26,066 nucleotides of DNA, taken from positions 1 through 26,066 of IMG/VR virus record IMGVR_UViG_3300042691_020912. One strand, 5' to 3'. Below the pieces are notes generated by a model, which made no database searches, was not told where the DNA came from, and worked only from the letters and a program-made list of their open reading frames with translations. A program made the translations under genes and the position numbers. Positions within the stretch are counted from its first letter, which is position 1. Each line of letters opens with the position of its first letter. Of this stretch, positions 6,729-14,653 are shown in pieces. This stretch comes from a virus.

Positions 6729-8786
6729 ATGAAAAAGACATTACTCATTTTACTTGCATGTGCAAGTTCACTTTTCGCTCAGACGAAATCAGTATCTCCA
6801 ACTGGAGGTGGACTAAACGCTACCGATAATCCTGCATTCCGAACCGCACTTGGTGGAACAACTGTAGGTCAGAATCTATTCACACTGACGAATCCGTCCG
6901 CAATTACTTTCCCAAGAATCAATGCAGACAACACTGTAAGCTCATTATCTGCAACAGATTTCAGAACAGCAATTGGTGCATCTGCTTCATTCACGACGTC
7001 AGCTGGACTTGCAGGTCTGCTCTCTGATGAGACAGGCACCGGTTCATTTGTTCTTGCATCAAGTCCTACACTAACAACACCGGTTATTAACCTGGGCACA
7101 AATGCTACAGGTGATATCTATTACAGATCAGCAGGTGGTTTGTTTACGCGTCTACCAATTGGGTCTGCAGGACAGGTTCTTTCTGTGGCAGGTGGCATTC
7201 CTTCTTGGGCAACTGATGCAGGAGGTGATGTTACTCTTGCGGGTAGTCAAATTCTAACGAACAAAACTCTTAGCACAGGGACAGTATTTTCATCTCCACC
7301 AACAATGACTCTTGGGTCTGATGCAACTGGAGACGTTTACTATCGTAATGCAGGTGGTCTTCTGACAAGACTCCCGATTGGGTCTGACGGTCAGTTCCTT
7401 TCTATTGCTGCAGGTATTCCGACATGGGCATCTGGAGCTGCGCCTGATGTAACATTGAGTAATTCAGTTACACTTACGAACAAGACTCTTGGATCTGGCA
7501 CAGTTATTACTGCAGCTACAATGACTCTTGGCTCAGACGCAACTGGTGATATCTATTACCGTAATGCAGGCGGACTCCTTACTCGCCTTGGACCAGGTTC
7601 GGATGGTCAAGTTCTAACTCTTGCTTCAGGCATTCCTTCGTGGGCAGCTGCAGGTGGCTCTTTAACAAATTGGACCGAATCAGTTAATACTGCTGCTCCT
7701 AACGCGACCGTTCCTGCGGTCAGATTCTTAGCAACGAATGCTGCAACAAATGTTGACGCTGTGATTAGCCCAAAGGGCACAGGTGCAATTCTTGCTCAAG
7801 TACCTGATAACACCACAACAGGAGGTAATAAGCGCGGTGCAAATGCAGTTGATCTGCAGACATCAAGAACTTTAGCAACGCAAGTGGCGTCTGGTGCAAC
7901 CTCACCGACTGTCGTAGGCGGAAATGGAAATACTGCCTCAGGGTCAAACTCATCAACAGTTGTTGGTGGTTCAGGTAATACTGCATCTGCTAACTTGTCT
8001 TCTGTTTTGGGTGGCAGCAGCAATACTGCATCTGGAACTTGGGCAACTGTTGTGGGTGGCAGCAGCAATACTGCTTCAGGAACAAATTCTTTTGTGACAG
8101 GATCAGCAAACTCAGCAGCCGACTATGCATTTTCTTCAGGTAGATCAAATGCTGCATCAGGCGCATATTCTGCTCTACCTGGTGGACAAAACAATACATC
8201 ATCAGGAAACTATTCTGCAATTCTTGCTGGATATCTTAACACAGCTACAGCTGACTATGCCACAGTTATCGGTGGAAATGACTCTGATGCAAATGGAGTT
8301 TACTCGGTTGTTAGCGGTTTAGAAGCTGATGCGCGTTCACTTCGTGGAGCTGTTGTAAGAAGCATTGGAAAATTTCAAAACACGGGAGATAATCAAACAA
8401 TGAACTTCATCGTTCGCCGACAAACCACAGATGATACTCCTGCAGTATTAACCTCAGACGGTTCTGCTCCTGCAGCAACGACACGTATCGCTATTACAAC
8501 TAACAGTGCATATCGTTTCCGTGGAATGCTAGTTGGTCGAACAAACGGTGGTGTGAATAAAACTGTTGCATTCTCTGGTGCAATCAAGCAGGATGCAAAC
8601 GCTGCGTCAACCGCGATGATTGGTTCAGTTACATATGATACTCTTGAAGATGCTGGTGCTGCTACCTGGGTTGTTTCTGTAGGAGCAAATACGACAGATG
8701 GTTCTCTTGACATCACCGTGACAGGAGCTGCAGCAACGACAATTCGTTGGTCAGCTACAGTCGAGACTATTGCCGTCAAGTACTGA
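6729..8786 (+). CDS. large YadA-like tail fibre with N-terminal signal-like peptide
   Basis: I chose the ATG at 6729, one base after the previous stop. A longer frame is open from 6543 but only overlaps the upstream gene. The 685-residue product starts with a classic secretion-like segment (MKKTLLILLACASSLFAQ) that also holds a possible lipobox, LLAC. Three copies of a 40-residue module (LGSDATGDIYYRNAGG..GQVLS..GIPSWA) lie at 122, 195 and 267, about 72 residues apart. Residues 393-537 are YadA-head-type repeats (VVGG..NTASG). The C-terminal domain from 540 (FIVRRQTTDDTPAVLT..IRWSATVET) resembles the tip of fibres in many Gram-negative phages and prophages. A trimeric, receptor-binding fibre is likely. 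The signal-like N-terminus is odd for a phage virion protein. Confidence 0.85.
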   Translation: MKKTLLILLACASSLFAQTKSVSPTGGGLNATDNPAFRTALGGTTVGQNLFTLTNPSAITFPRINADNTVSSLSATDFRTAIGASASFTTSAGLAGLLSDETGTGSFVLASSPTLTTPVINLGTNATGDIYYRSAGGLFTRLPIGSAGQVLSVAGGIPSWATDAGGDVTLAGSQILTNKTLSTGTVFSSPPTMTLGSDATGDVYYRNAGGLLTRLPIGSDGQFLSIAAGIPTWASGAAPDVTLSNSVTLTNKTLGSGTVITAATMTLGSDATGDIYYRNAGGLLTRLGPGSDGQVLTLASGIPSWAAAGGSLTNWTESVNTAAPNATVPAVRFLATNAATNVDAVISPKGTGAILAQVPDNTTTGGNKRGANAVDLQTSRTLATQVASGATSPTVVGGNGNTASGSNSSTVVGGSGNTASANLSSVLGGSSNTASGTWATVVGGSSNTASGTNSFVTGSANSAADYAFSSGRSNAASGAYSALPGGQNNTSSGNYSAILAGYLNTATADYATVIGGNDSDANGVYSVVSGLEADARSLRGAVVRSIGKFQNTGDNQTMNFIVRRQTTDDTPAVLTSDGSAPAATTRIAITTNSAYRFRGMLVGRTNGGVNKTVAFSGAIKQDANAASTAMIGSVTYDTLEDAGAATWVVSVGANTTDGSLDITVTGAAATTIRWSATVETIAVKY
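7092..7646 (+). repeat. three ~72-residue fibre shaft modules
   Basis: Three tandem in-frame copies start at residues 122, 195 and 267 of the YadA-like fibre. Each has the block L-G-(S/T)-(D/N)-A-T-G-D-(I/V)-Y-Y-R-(N/S)-A-G-G, then G-Q-(V/F)-L, then G-I-P-(S/T)-W-A, with a linker rich in LTNKTL. Copies 2 and 3 are closest to each other. The G-Q-V-L..P-S-W module is common in phage fibres. Confidence 0.85.
7905..8339 (+). repeat. YadA-head-like beta-roll repeats
   Basis: Residues 393-537 of the fibre contain about nine units of roughly 14-18 residues built on VVGG-x-x-N-T-A-S-G. Similar units form the left-handed parallel beta-roll head of trimeric autotransporter adhesins. A direct 21-base recurrence of the GGTGGCAGCAGCAATACTGC type is visible near 8010 and 8056, indicating relatively recent local duplication. 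Confidence 0.8.
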
Positions 8787-8790
8787 TTTG

Positions 8791-8798
8791 AATAAATA
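8791..8798 (+). promoter_or_regulatory. T4-type late promoter box (AATAAATA) with a true leader
   Basis: AATAAATA ends 29 nt before the ATG at 8828. Unlike most boxes here it should give a leader of roughly 24 nt. That leader is C/A-rich (CTCCAACCAACTAAACACCC) with no Shine-Dalgarno. It shares the flank TTTGAATAAATA with the box at 9364. Confidence 0.65.
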
Positions 8799-8827
8799 CT
8801 GGTGTAACTCCAACCAACTAAACACCC

Positions 8828-9289
8828 ATGAAACTATCCCGACTATCACTACCATTTGATTCACCAACTCGTATTGCTTCAAAGGCAGGCCGCGTTCTTT
8901 TTGATGTTGTTGCAGGTATTCTAACCGCACGTGTTCCCGAAGGAGCATTCACAATCGGTGCAGAAAAAGTTGTCAATGACACTGCAGTAAGCACTACTGC
9001 AACTCAGTCATGGCACAATGCATATGTTCGTAAGAGCTTTGCTACTGCATGCGATATCATCATTCCTGAAGAAAGCGAAGATCTACAGTTGCTTCCTGGT
9101 ACTTCATTCATCGTAAGAGTTGTTGGCGCAGGTACCTGCACGATCACTGCTGAAAATACCGATGACGACCTCGTAACTCTAAACGGCACTGCTGCTCTTG
9201 TGCAAGGCGACGTTGCAAAGGTTATTCGTATTGCTGAAAACGAATGGGACATCATTCCTCTCCATGTCGTTGCTCAGACTAACGCATAA
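8828..9289 (+). CDS. 153-residue beta-rich structural protein, single-gene unit
   Basis: This gene encodes 153 residues. Residues 85-145 (LLPGTSFIVRVVGAGTCTIT..VTLNGT..VIRIAENEWDII) match the pattern of a small beta-barrel module common in phage fibre and virion proteins. Residues 1-60 are unassigned, and there is no signal peptide or membrane segment. The gene stands alone between a late promoter with a real leader (8791) and a strong intrinsic terminator (9316-9348), the only such unit in this window. That isolation suggests a product needed in a different, probably larger, amount than its neighbours, for example a head or tail decoration protein or an abundant fibre subunit. Function is inferred, not shown. 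Confidence 0.75.
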   Translation: MKLSRLSLPFDSPTRIASKAGRVLFDVVAGILTARVPEGAFTIGAEKVVNDTAVSTTATQSWHNAYVRKSFATACDIIIPEESEDLQLLPGTSFIVRVVGAGTCTITAENTDDDLVTLNGTAALVQGDVAKVIRIAENEWDIIPLHVVAQTNA

Positions 9290-9315
9290 TATCTGAGTTC
9301 CTCCGAACCCTAACC

Positions 9316-9348
9316 AAAAAGGTGCGTTCCTCGTGTTCGCACCTTTTT
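9316..9348 (+). terminator. strong rho-independent terminator
   Basis: An 11-bp perfect stem is formed by AAAAAGGTGCG (9316-9326) and CGCACCTTTTT (9338-9348) around an 11-nt loop, and is followed by GTTTTTG. The A-tract/T-tract flanks make it potentially bidirectional. It lies 26 nt after the stop of the 153-residue gene and just before the next late box at 9364, so it insulates the two units. Confidence 0.9.
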
Positions 9349-9363
9349 GTTTTTGCTCATTTG

Positions 9364-9371
9364 AATAAATA
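9364..9371 (+). promoter_or_regulatory. T4-type late promoter box (AATAAATA)
   Basis: AATAAATA starts 16 nt after the terminator stem and ends 9 nt before the ATG at 9381. It would restart transcription for the membrane protein and fibre genes that follow. The predicted leader is only about 3-4 nt. Confidence 0.6.
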
Positions 9372-9380
9372 GAACTAGGT

Positions 9381-9875
9381 ATGCCACATCGAATTCTTCA
9401 ATACGCTATCAGTAATTTCCCTGTGAATGTGACATCCCTTGTCGAGGGAACAATGCTTTCTATCCTTGCGATATGGAAAGGAACTGCAACGATCATCTCT
9501 GATGATGCCTGGGAAAAGCTTACAGGTCCTCACGGTCTTGTATTTGCTTTAATCATTGGCATCATTATCATTTGGTCTAAGTCAGTTCGTGATGACGCAG
9601 CACGTGAGCGCAGACACAAGGAAACAATCAAGACTCAACAAGAACACTTTCAGAAGCTAATTGATCTAAACGAAAAGACTGCAAATGACTTGAAGATTCT
9701 AACTGTTGCTTCAACTAAAGCTCAGATGTCTGCGACAAATGCAATCATTTCGATGGACCATAATATCATTCGGCTTACGAATGAGTTATCAGATCAAGCA
9801 AGAATCTCTGTAAGACGTAAGGCGAAAAAGGCAGCAGCTCGCGAAGCGAGAGAAGCTGCTGAAACAGAATCATAA
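9381..9875 (+). CDS. membrane-anchored coiled-coil protein, holin-like layout
   Basis: This gene encodes 164 residues. A strong transmembrane segment lies at residues 51-66 (LVFALIIGIIIIWSKS). A weaker hydrophobic stretch precedes it at 20-40 (VEGTMLSILAIWKGTATII). The segment after the membrane span is highly charged (RDDAARERRHKETIKTQQEH), then a long helix with heptad character, and a basic/acidic Ala-rich tail (RRKAKKAAAREAREAAE). One span followed by a charged helical tail is the layout of BhlA/UviB-type holins and of some membrane-tethered structural proteins. It is the only clear membrane protein in the window. It sits among fibre genes rather than beside an endolysin, so the holin call is tentative. 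It has its own late box and no Shine-Dalgarno. Confidence 0.7.
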   Translation: MPHRILQYAISNFPVNVTSLVEGTMLSILAIWKGTATIISDDAWEKLTGPHGLVFALIIGIIIIWSKSVRDDAARERRHKETIKTQQEHFQKLIDLNEKTANDLKILTVASTKAQMSATNAIISMDHNIIRLTNELSDQARISVRRKAKKAAAREAREAAETES

Positions 9876-9877
9876 GT

Positions 9878-11407
9878 ATGGCTAATTTCTATCGAGACAT
9901 ATTCATCAATAAGGGTGATGACTTCAGCGAGATTATTGATATCTCGGTTCCGTTTGATGAATATGATTTCACAGGAACAGTTAGATCATCAGTTGAATCT
10001 AACATTGGAATTCCAATTTCCTTTGAAGCCGTAGAGACTGATACGCGCAAGATGCGTATCTCAATTCCTAGCGAGCTTACAGCAACGCTTCGTCGTCGCC
10101 GTGGTGTCTATTCTATCCTTGCGACAAACAAGATAACTGAAGATCAGTTTACGGAACGTCAAGGTACTGCTCACTATTCTCAAGCACCTTCCTTTGTTCC
10201 TGCAGAACCTCCGCCACCAAACTATGTAGTTCAACTTGAAAACATTGAAGGTGCCGGAAGCGCTGCAGGTGCCGACATTGAAGACTTCGCGACAGCTGCT
10301 CAGGGTGAGCTTGCCGAATCTGCTTTACAAGCTGCTTCAGTGACAGGTGCAGTCCCTGTTGAATCCCTTGATGATAAAGAGTTCCTTCTTAAAGGTTCTC
10401 CAATTGATTCTGTCACTTGGACTAAGCTAAAGGAATTACTCCAACTCTATTTTGACGAAATCTACGGAGGAGGACAAGAGCTTGTCCTTGCAGAAAACTT
10501 TGATGATCTATTCTTTCCTGTTGAAGTTCCTGAATTAGGTACACCTGGCTTTATCTCAAATGATAGTAAATTCGTAAAGTACATTGGTAATACTGGAGAA
10601 GGACGCATTGGTCATATCATCTCTGGTCTTCCAGTTCCTGAAGCAAATGGAAAGTATGCATTGACAGGAACTGAAAACTTTCGTAACTATTACTATTCAG
10701 AAAATGGATTCTCCCTATCAAACGACATTCAGATCGTAGATGATCAGGAGCAAAATCGTTTCGTCTTTCGTAATGATAACTCTGACATCATTGCTTACTC
10801 CAACATCAATAGCTACAGCTATCCATTTGCGAATGAATTGACTTGGTATGACGCAAGTGATGATTCTGAAATTGCAGTAACCTTTGCTGACTGGGTTCCA
10901 GGTTCTTACTATTCATGGCAAGTTGATGTTGCTGACTTAGTTCCTAACTTTCAGAGCGGCATCTGGATTCGTAATGAATATGGCTGGCAAAGAATTCCTG
11001 AACATCTAGAAGGCTTTTTCAATTCTTGGTCAATTGAAATGGCTAAGGACAGTCTTTTAGTAAATGACCTCCTTGTACTTTCTCAGGACGACTTTAACAA
11101 TGGAGGATACTATTCATCTCCTAAGTTAATCTATGTTCGAGAGACTGGACAGCTGTATTCATTGAATGAATCACTCCCAACAAGCGATGCTAAGCCAATT
11201 CAAATCAAGCAGATTTACCGTCATGACTTTGACGGATTAAATAGCTATAACTATCTAGGAAAAGCAGTATTTGGTTCTCAAGAAGCTGATGCTGTCTGGA
11301 CAGTAACTCGGTTAACAATTGCAAGCAATGGATCGGTAACATCGGAACCTGCATTCACCTTGATTTCTTGGAATGACCGAGCAAACCCTCTCAATTACAA
11401 TTCTTAA
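9878..11407 (+). CDS. fibre/appendage protein with N-terminal virion-attachment domain
   Basis: This gene encodes 509 residues. Residues 1-105 (MANFYRDIFINKGDDFSEII..) resemble the N-terminal domain of many marine T4-like and podoviral structural proteins that begin with an (F/Y)-x-x-x-(I/L)-x-I-N-x-G-D-x-F pattern, thought to attach appendages. A proline linker follows (PAEPPPPNYVV, 108-118), then a helical joint with the familiar phage sequence ATAAQGELAESALQ (138-151). The remaining 350 residues form a Tyr-, Asn- and Trp-rich C-terminal region with no recognised family, suitable for carbohydrate or surface binding. Start follows the previous stop by two bases. It is probably cotranscribed from the box at 9364 with the 821-residue protein downstream. 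Confidence 0.75.
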   Translation: MANFYRDIFINKGDDFSEIIDISVPFDEYDFTGTVRSSVESNIGIPISFEAVETDTRKMRISIPSELTATLRRRRGVYSILATNKITEDQFTERQGTAHYSQAPSFVPAEPPPPNYVVQLENIEGAGSAAGADIEDFATAAQGELAESALQAASVTGAVPVESLDDKEFLLKGSPIDSVTWTKLKELLQLYFDEIYGGGQELVLAENFDDLFFPVEVPELGTPGFISNDSKFVKYIGNTGEGRIGHIISGLPVPEANGKYALTGTENFRNYYYSENGFSLSNDIQIVDDQEQNRFVFRNDNSDIIAYSNINSYSYPFANELTWYDASDDSEIAVTFADWVPGSYYSWQVDVADLVPNFQSGIWIRNEYGWQRIPEHLEGFFNSWSIEMAKDSLLVNDLLVLSQDDFNNGGYYSSPKLIYVRETGQLYSLNESLPTSDAKPIQIKQIYRHDFDGLNSYNYLGKAVFGSQEADAVWTVTRLTIASNGSVTSEPAFTLISWNDRANPLNYNS

Positions 11408-11412
11408 TACTT

Positions 11413-13878
11413 ATGGCAATTCGATATGCAGTAGCAAATGGTAACTGGTCAGATGTGGCTACATGGGATGGCGGCGTGTCTTTACCAACACACGGCGATA
11501 CTGTCTATGCGAATAACAGAACCGTGACGATTGACCAGGCGGTTGATATTGGTGACACTGGCATCTCTGTGAACGCAGGATCATTTATTGTCGGTCATTT
11601 CTATGTGATCACTTCGATTGGAACAACCAACTTCACAACGATTGGTGCTTCTGCAAATACAGTTGGTCTTCCTTTCATTGCTACTGGAGTAGGAACTGGA
11701 ACTGGAACTGCCGATGCCCGCGGTTGCCTTTTTAATGCTGCAGTCGTTTCACCAGCAATCACTGCAGGTGGCGGCTTTACTGTTGCGAATAACTTTAACA
11801 TTCGTTCATCTATTCTTGGTGGACATACTACATCAACATTAACTATTTCTGGAAACTCTTCTCTAACAATCACTGGTATTGTTGGAATGGCTAGAGCGTC
11901 AGGAGCAGCGGTTAACGTAACTACAGGTGGCACGATTAACTTTGTTGGAGATGTGTATGGCGGAACTGGCGGGTCTGGTGCTGCAGTTAACTTTGCTTCT
12001 GCAATCACAATTTCAACTACTCTAACTGGAAACATCATTGGAGCAACAACATCTGGTTCTCGTGCATTCACGGTTGGATCAAATGGAACAGTGACGATCA
12101 ATGGAAATATCACCGCAGGAACTACTTCTAACACATCAGGTTTGTATTTGACGACTGGTGTAACTACGACAGTTGTAACTGGTAATGTTACTGGAGGAGG
12201 CTCGGGTTCAGCTGAAGGTATTCTTTTCACAGCAGCAGCAGGAAGTACATTAACCGTAAATGGTAATCTGTCTGGAGGAACTGCTGGTCCAGGTATTTCA
12301 AATAATGCTGCTAGCGGAACAGTTACGATCAATGGTAATTCGCAGGGAGGTAATGGAGGACTTGGCTTTTCAAATAGTGCAGGGACCGCCACAATCACAG
12401 GAACGGTCACTGGTGGTTCTGGTTCAGGATCACACGGCCTAACAATTGGTGGAGGCACAGTTATTATTAGTGGACAGGTGACCGGAGGTTCATCTGCTTC
12501 ATCCGCCGGCGTTAGTGTAACTGCAGGCAGCATTACAATCAATAATAACGTTCTTGGCGCAACAGGGCCAGGAGTTAGCACCGCAACAACCGGAACAACA
12601 CTTATCGTCAATGGTAATGTCATAGGTAGCGCATTGAATAACGGAATCACCTATGATGCAGGAAGCTCTATCGTTACTGTCACGGGTAATGTTACTGGAG
12701 GAACTGCTACAAACATCTATGGTATTGCGTTTAATGCTAACGCAGGAACATTAACAGTCAACGGAAATGTCACTGGTGGCTCAGGAGCAAATGCATTTGG
12801 TATTTCAGGTCCTGCTACTACAAATGCGGGAACGATTATCATTAACGGTAACGTTACTGCTACATCTACTTCAAATGCAATAAGAAGCACTAGCACATCC
12901 GCTGCAAATTTGCTTTCATTCAACGGAAATATCATTGATCATGTAAGTGGTATGAAAGCGATTGCTATTCCTCGTTGGTATTACACAAGCACTCCATCAA
13001 ACAAATCTATGACTGTCTCAATTGGTGGACTATCAACATACACCATGTATTCTAACGATACCTGGAATAGTTCATATCCTGCAGTAGGAAATGTTAGAGC
13101 AGGTCTTTCATATGGTGCGGGTGGTGTTCTTACTGGAACTCTTAATGTTCCGCCTGCCGGATCAGTTGCTCTTGGAGTTCCAGTTGACAACACGACAGGT
13201 ACTGCATACCTAACCTCAGGAAGTCTTGAGTCTGGTGTAAGAAGTGCTCTTGGAGTTGCTGCTGCCAACCTAGATACACAGATCGCTAACATTCCAAGCG
13301 CGGTAAGAACTAACCTTGCAACTGAACTTGCACGAATTGATGTTGCTGTTTCTTCAGTAGGAGGAACTGCTCCTACAGCCGAAGAAGTTGCAGATGCAGT
13401 CCGTTCTGAGCTTGCAACAGAGCTAGGAAGAATCGATGCTGCAATTTCTACTCGCCTTTCCGAAGCAGGTTACACTGCACCTCCTACAACATCAGCAATT
13501 GCGACAGCAGTTGAAGCTGCTCTACTTAATGAAGGAGATGGTCAGCAACTCATTGATGCAATCCTGCAAGTTATCAATATGAACCTTGATCTACCTGCAC
13601 TTGAACTTACAGCAATTGCCAATGCGGTTCGTTCAGAACTTGCAACTGAACTTGCCCGAATCGACGCTGCTATCTCCTCGCGTTCAACATTGACTGCAGG
13701 AGGAGTTCGTACTGAGCTTGCAACTGAACTTGCAAGAATTGATGTTGCTGTTTCATCTGCAGGTGATCCTGCTACAATCGCCGAAGCAGTAAGAACAGAA
13801 CTTACGCCTGAGCTTGCGCGCGTAGCGAACTGTTCTACAGTTGATACGACAGGCGCTCAGCTTGCTGCAATTCTCTAA
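11413..13878 (+). CDS. 821-residue beta-solenoid appendage protein
   Basis: Residues 1-50 (MAIRYAVANGNWSDVATWDG) match a domain that opens many phage appendage proteins. Residues 56-101 (VITSIGTTNFTTIGASANT..) form a separate mobile module known from marine phage proteins, here inserted within that domain. Residues about 115-515 form a repetitive beta-solenoid with a recurring TVNGNVTGGSG unit. Residues about 585-605 contain VALGVPVDNTTGTAYLT, a conserved phage motif. Residues 631-804 hold five VR(S/T)ELATELARIDAAIS helical repeats, predicted to form a coiled-coil stalk. The end, VANCSTVDTTGAQLAAIL, is typical of the same family. The organisation suggests a long trimeric appendage. Its stop overlaps the gp13 promoter. 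Confidence 0.8.
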   Translation: MAIRYAVANGNWSDVATWDGGVSLPTHGDTVYANNRTVTIDQAVDIGDTGISVNAGSFIVGHFYVITSIGTTNFTTIGASANTVGLPFIATGVGTGTGTADARGCLFNAAVVSPAITAGGGFTVANNFNIRSSILGGHTTSTLTISGNSSLTITGIVGMARASGAAVNVTTGGTINFVGDVYGGTGGSGAAVNFASAITISTTLTGNIIGATTSGSRAFTVGSNGTVTINGNITAGTTSNTSGLYLTTGVTTTVVTGNVTGGGSGSAEGILFTAAAGSTLTVNGNLSGGTAGPGISNNAASGTVTINGNSQGGNGGLGFSNSAGTATITGTVTGGSGSGSHGLTIGGGTVIISGQVTGGSSASSAGVSVTAGSITINNNVLGATGPGVSTATTGTTLIVNGNVIGSALNNGITYDAGSSIVTVTGNVTGGTATNIYGIAFNANAGTLTVNGNVTGGSGANAFGISGPATTNAGTIIINGNVTATSTSNAIRSTSTSAANLLSFNGNIIDHVSGMKAIAIPRWYYTSTPSNKSMTVSIGGLSTYTMYSNDTWNSSYPAVGNVRAGLSYGAGGVLTGTLNVPPAGSVALGVPVDNTTGTAYLTSGSLESGVRSALGVAAANLDTQIANIPSAVRTNLATELARIDVAVSSVGGTAPTAEEVADAVRSELATELGRIDAAISTRLSEAGYTAPPTTSAIATAVEAALLNEGDGQQLIDAILQVINMNLDLPALELTAIANAVRSELATELARIDAAISSRSTLTAGGVRTELATELARIDVAVSSAGDPATIAEAVRTELTPELARVANCSTVDTTGAQLAAIL
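13303..13824 (+). repeat. five copies of an 18-residue helical repeat
   Basis: The unit VRTELATELARIDVAVSS occurs at residues 631, 663, 739, 765 and 793 of the solenoid protein, the last copy diverged (VRTELTPELARV). Spacing is irregular (32, 76, 26 and 28 residues). Copies 1 and 4 and copies 2 and 3 are most alike, which suggests duplication of a pair. Such units usually trimerise as coiled coil. Confidence 0.85.
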
Positions 13879-13884
13879 TAAATA
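13877..13884 (+). promoter_or_regulatory. T4-type late promoter box (AATAAATA) for the neck operon
   Basis: AATAAATA overlaps the TAA stop of the solenoid gene (13876-13878) and ends 6 nt before the gp13 ATG. It should drive gp13, gp14, gp15 and gp16. T4-like spacing would place the RNA start immediately before the ATG. Confidence 0.65.
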
Positions 13885-13890
13885 CGAAGT

Positions 13891-14652
13891 ATGGCTAAAC
13901 CAACAACACGACAAGGACTCATTGATTACTGCTTACGCCGACTAGGTGAGCCTGTCGTTGAAGTTAACCTTGATGATGAGCAAATTGAAGATCGTATCGA
14001 TGAGGCACTTCAGTTCTATCAGGAGTATCATTCTGATGCTGTTGTTCGTACTTTTGTCAAGCATCAGATCACTCCAACTGATATTACAAACAAGTACATC
14101 ACGCTGCCAGAAGCTCTCATTTCAGTCTTTCGAGTTTTCCCATTGACTACAGCATCTGTTGGTGGCTCCGACATGTTCTCACTGAAGTATCAGATGCACA
14201 TGAATGATCTGTATGCGCTGAATCAGGGTGGGCAAGGCGCTCTTCTAAATTATGAAATGACTAAGCAATACATGAGCACGATTGACATGACTGTCAACGG
14301 TATGTCTCAACAGATTACATTTCAGCGTCATATGAATCGTCTAACGATTGAAGCTGACTGGGATGAGCTTGGTCTAAGAGAAGGTATCTACATCATTCTT
14401 GAAGGTTATCAGACACTTGATCCTCAGGCATATCCTGACATCTACAATGACATGATGCTTAAGAAGTATGCGACAGCATTGCTTAAGCAGCAGTGGGGTC
14501 AGAACCTAATCAAGTTTGAAGGTATGCAACTTCCTGGTGGAGTAACTCTAAATGGTCGTGCGATTCTTGACGATGCAAAAGAAGAACTCGCTAAGATTGA
14601 AGAAGAGTTCGATTCTAAGTATTCATTCCCTCCTGACTTCTTCGTAGGATAA
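13891..14652 (+). CDS. 13: neck protein gp13 (head completion)
   Basis: This gene encodes 253 residues. It begins MAKPTTRQGLIDYCLRRLG, followed by ALQFYQEYHSDAVVRTFVKHQ, a pattern I recognise from gp13 of cyanophage-type T4 relatives. In T4, gp13 joins gp14 to complete the filled head so that the tail can dock; T4 gp13 is larger (309 residues). The region EADWDELGLREGIYIILEGYQ and the acidic C-terminus (AKEELAKIEEEFDSKYSFPPDF) also fit this family. The gene is first in a compact neck/terminase run (gp13-14-15-16) in T4 order, which supports the call. It ends one base before gp14 (TAATATG); an AGGA at 14646 inside its last codons could help gp14 initiation. Confidence 0.9.
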   Translation: MAKPTTRQGLIDYCLRRLGEPVVEVNLDDEQIEDRIDEALQFYQEYHSDAVVRTFVKHQITPTDITNKYITLPEALISVFRVFPLTTASVGGSDMFSLKYQMHMNDLYALNQGGQGALLNYEMTKQYMSTIDMTVNGMSQQITFQRHMNRLTIEADWDELGLREGIYIILEGYQTLDPQAYPDIYNDMMLKKYATALLKQQWGQNLIKFEGMQLPGGVTLNGRAILDDAKEELAKIEEEFDSKYSFPPDFFVG

Positions 14653-14653
14653 T

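Noticed and set aside
11601-12650. 349-codon minus-strand open frame over the beta-solenoid
   Set aside because: The product is a low-complexity Pro/Val-rich string mirroring the Gly/Thr/Asn repeats of the sense strand, and every supported gene is on the + strand.
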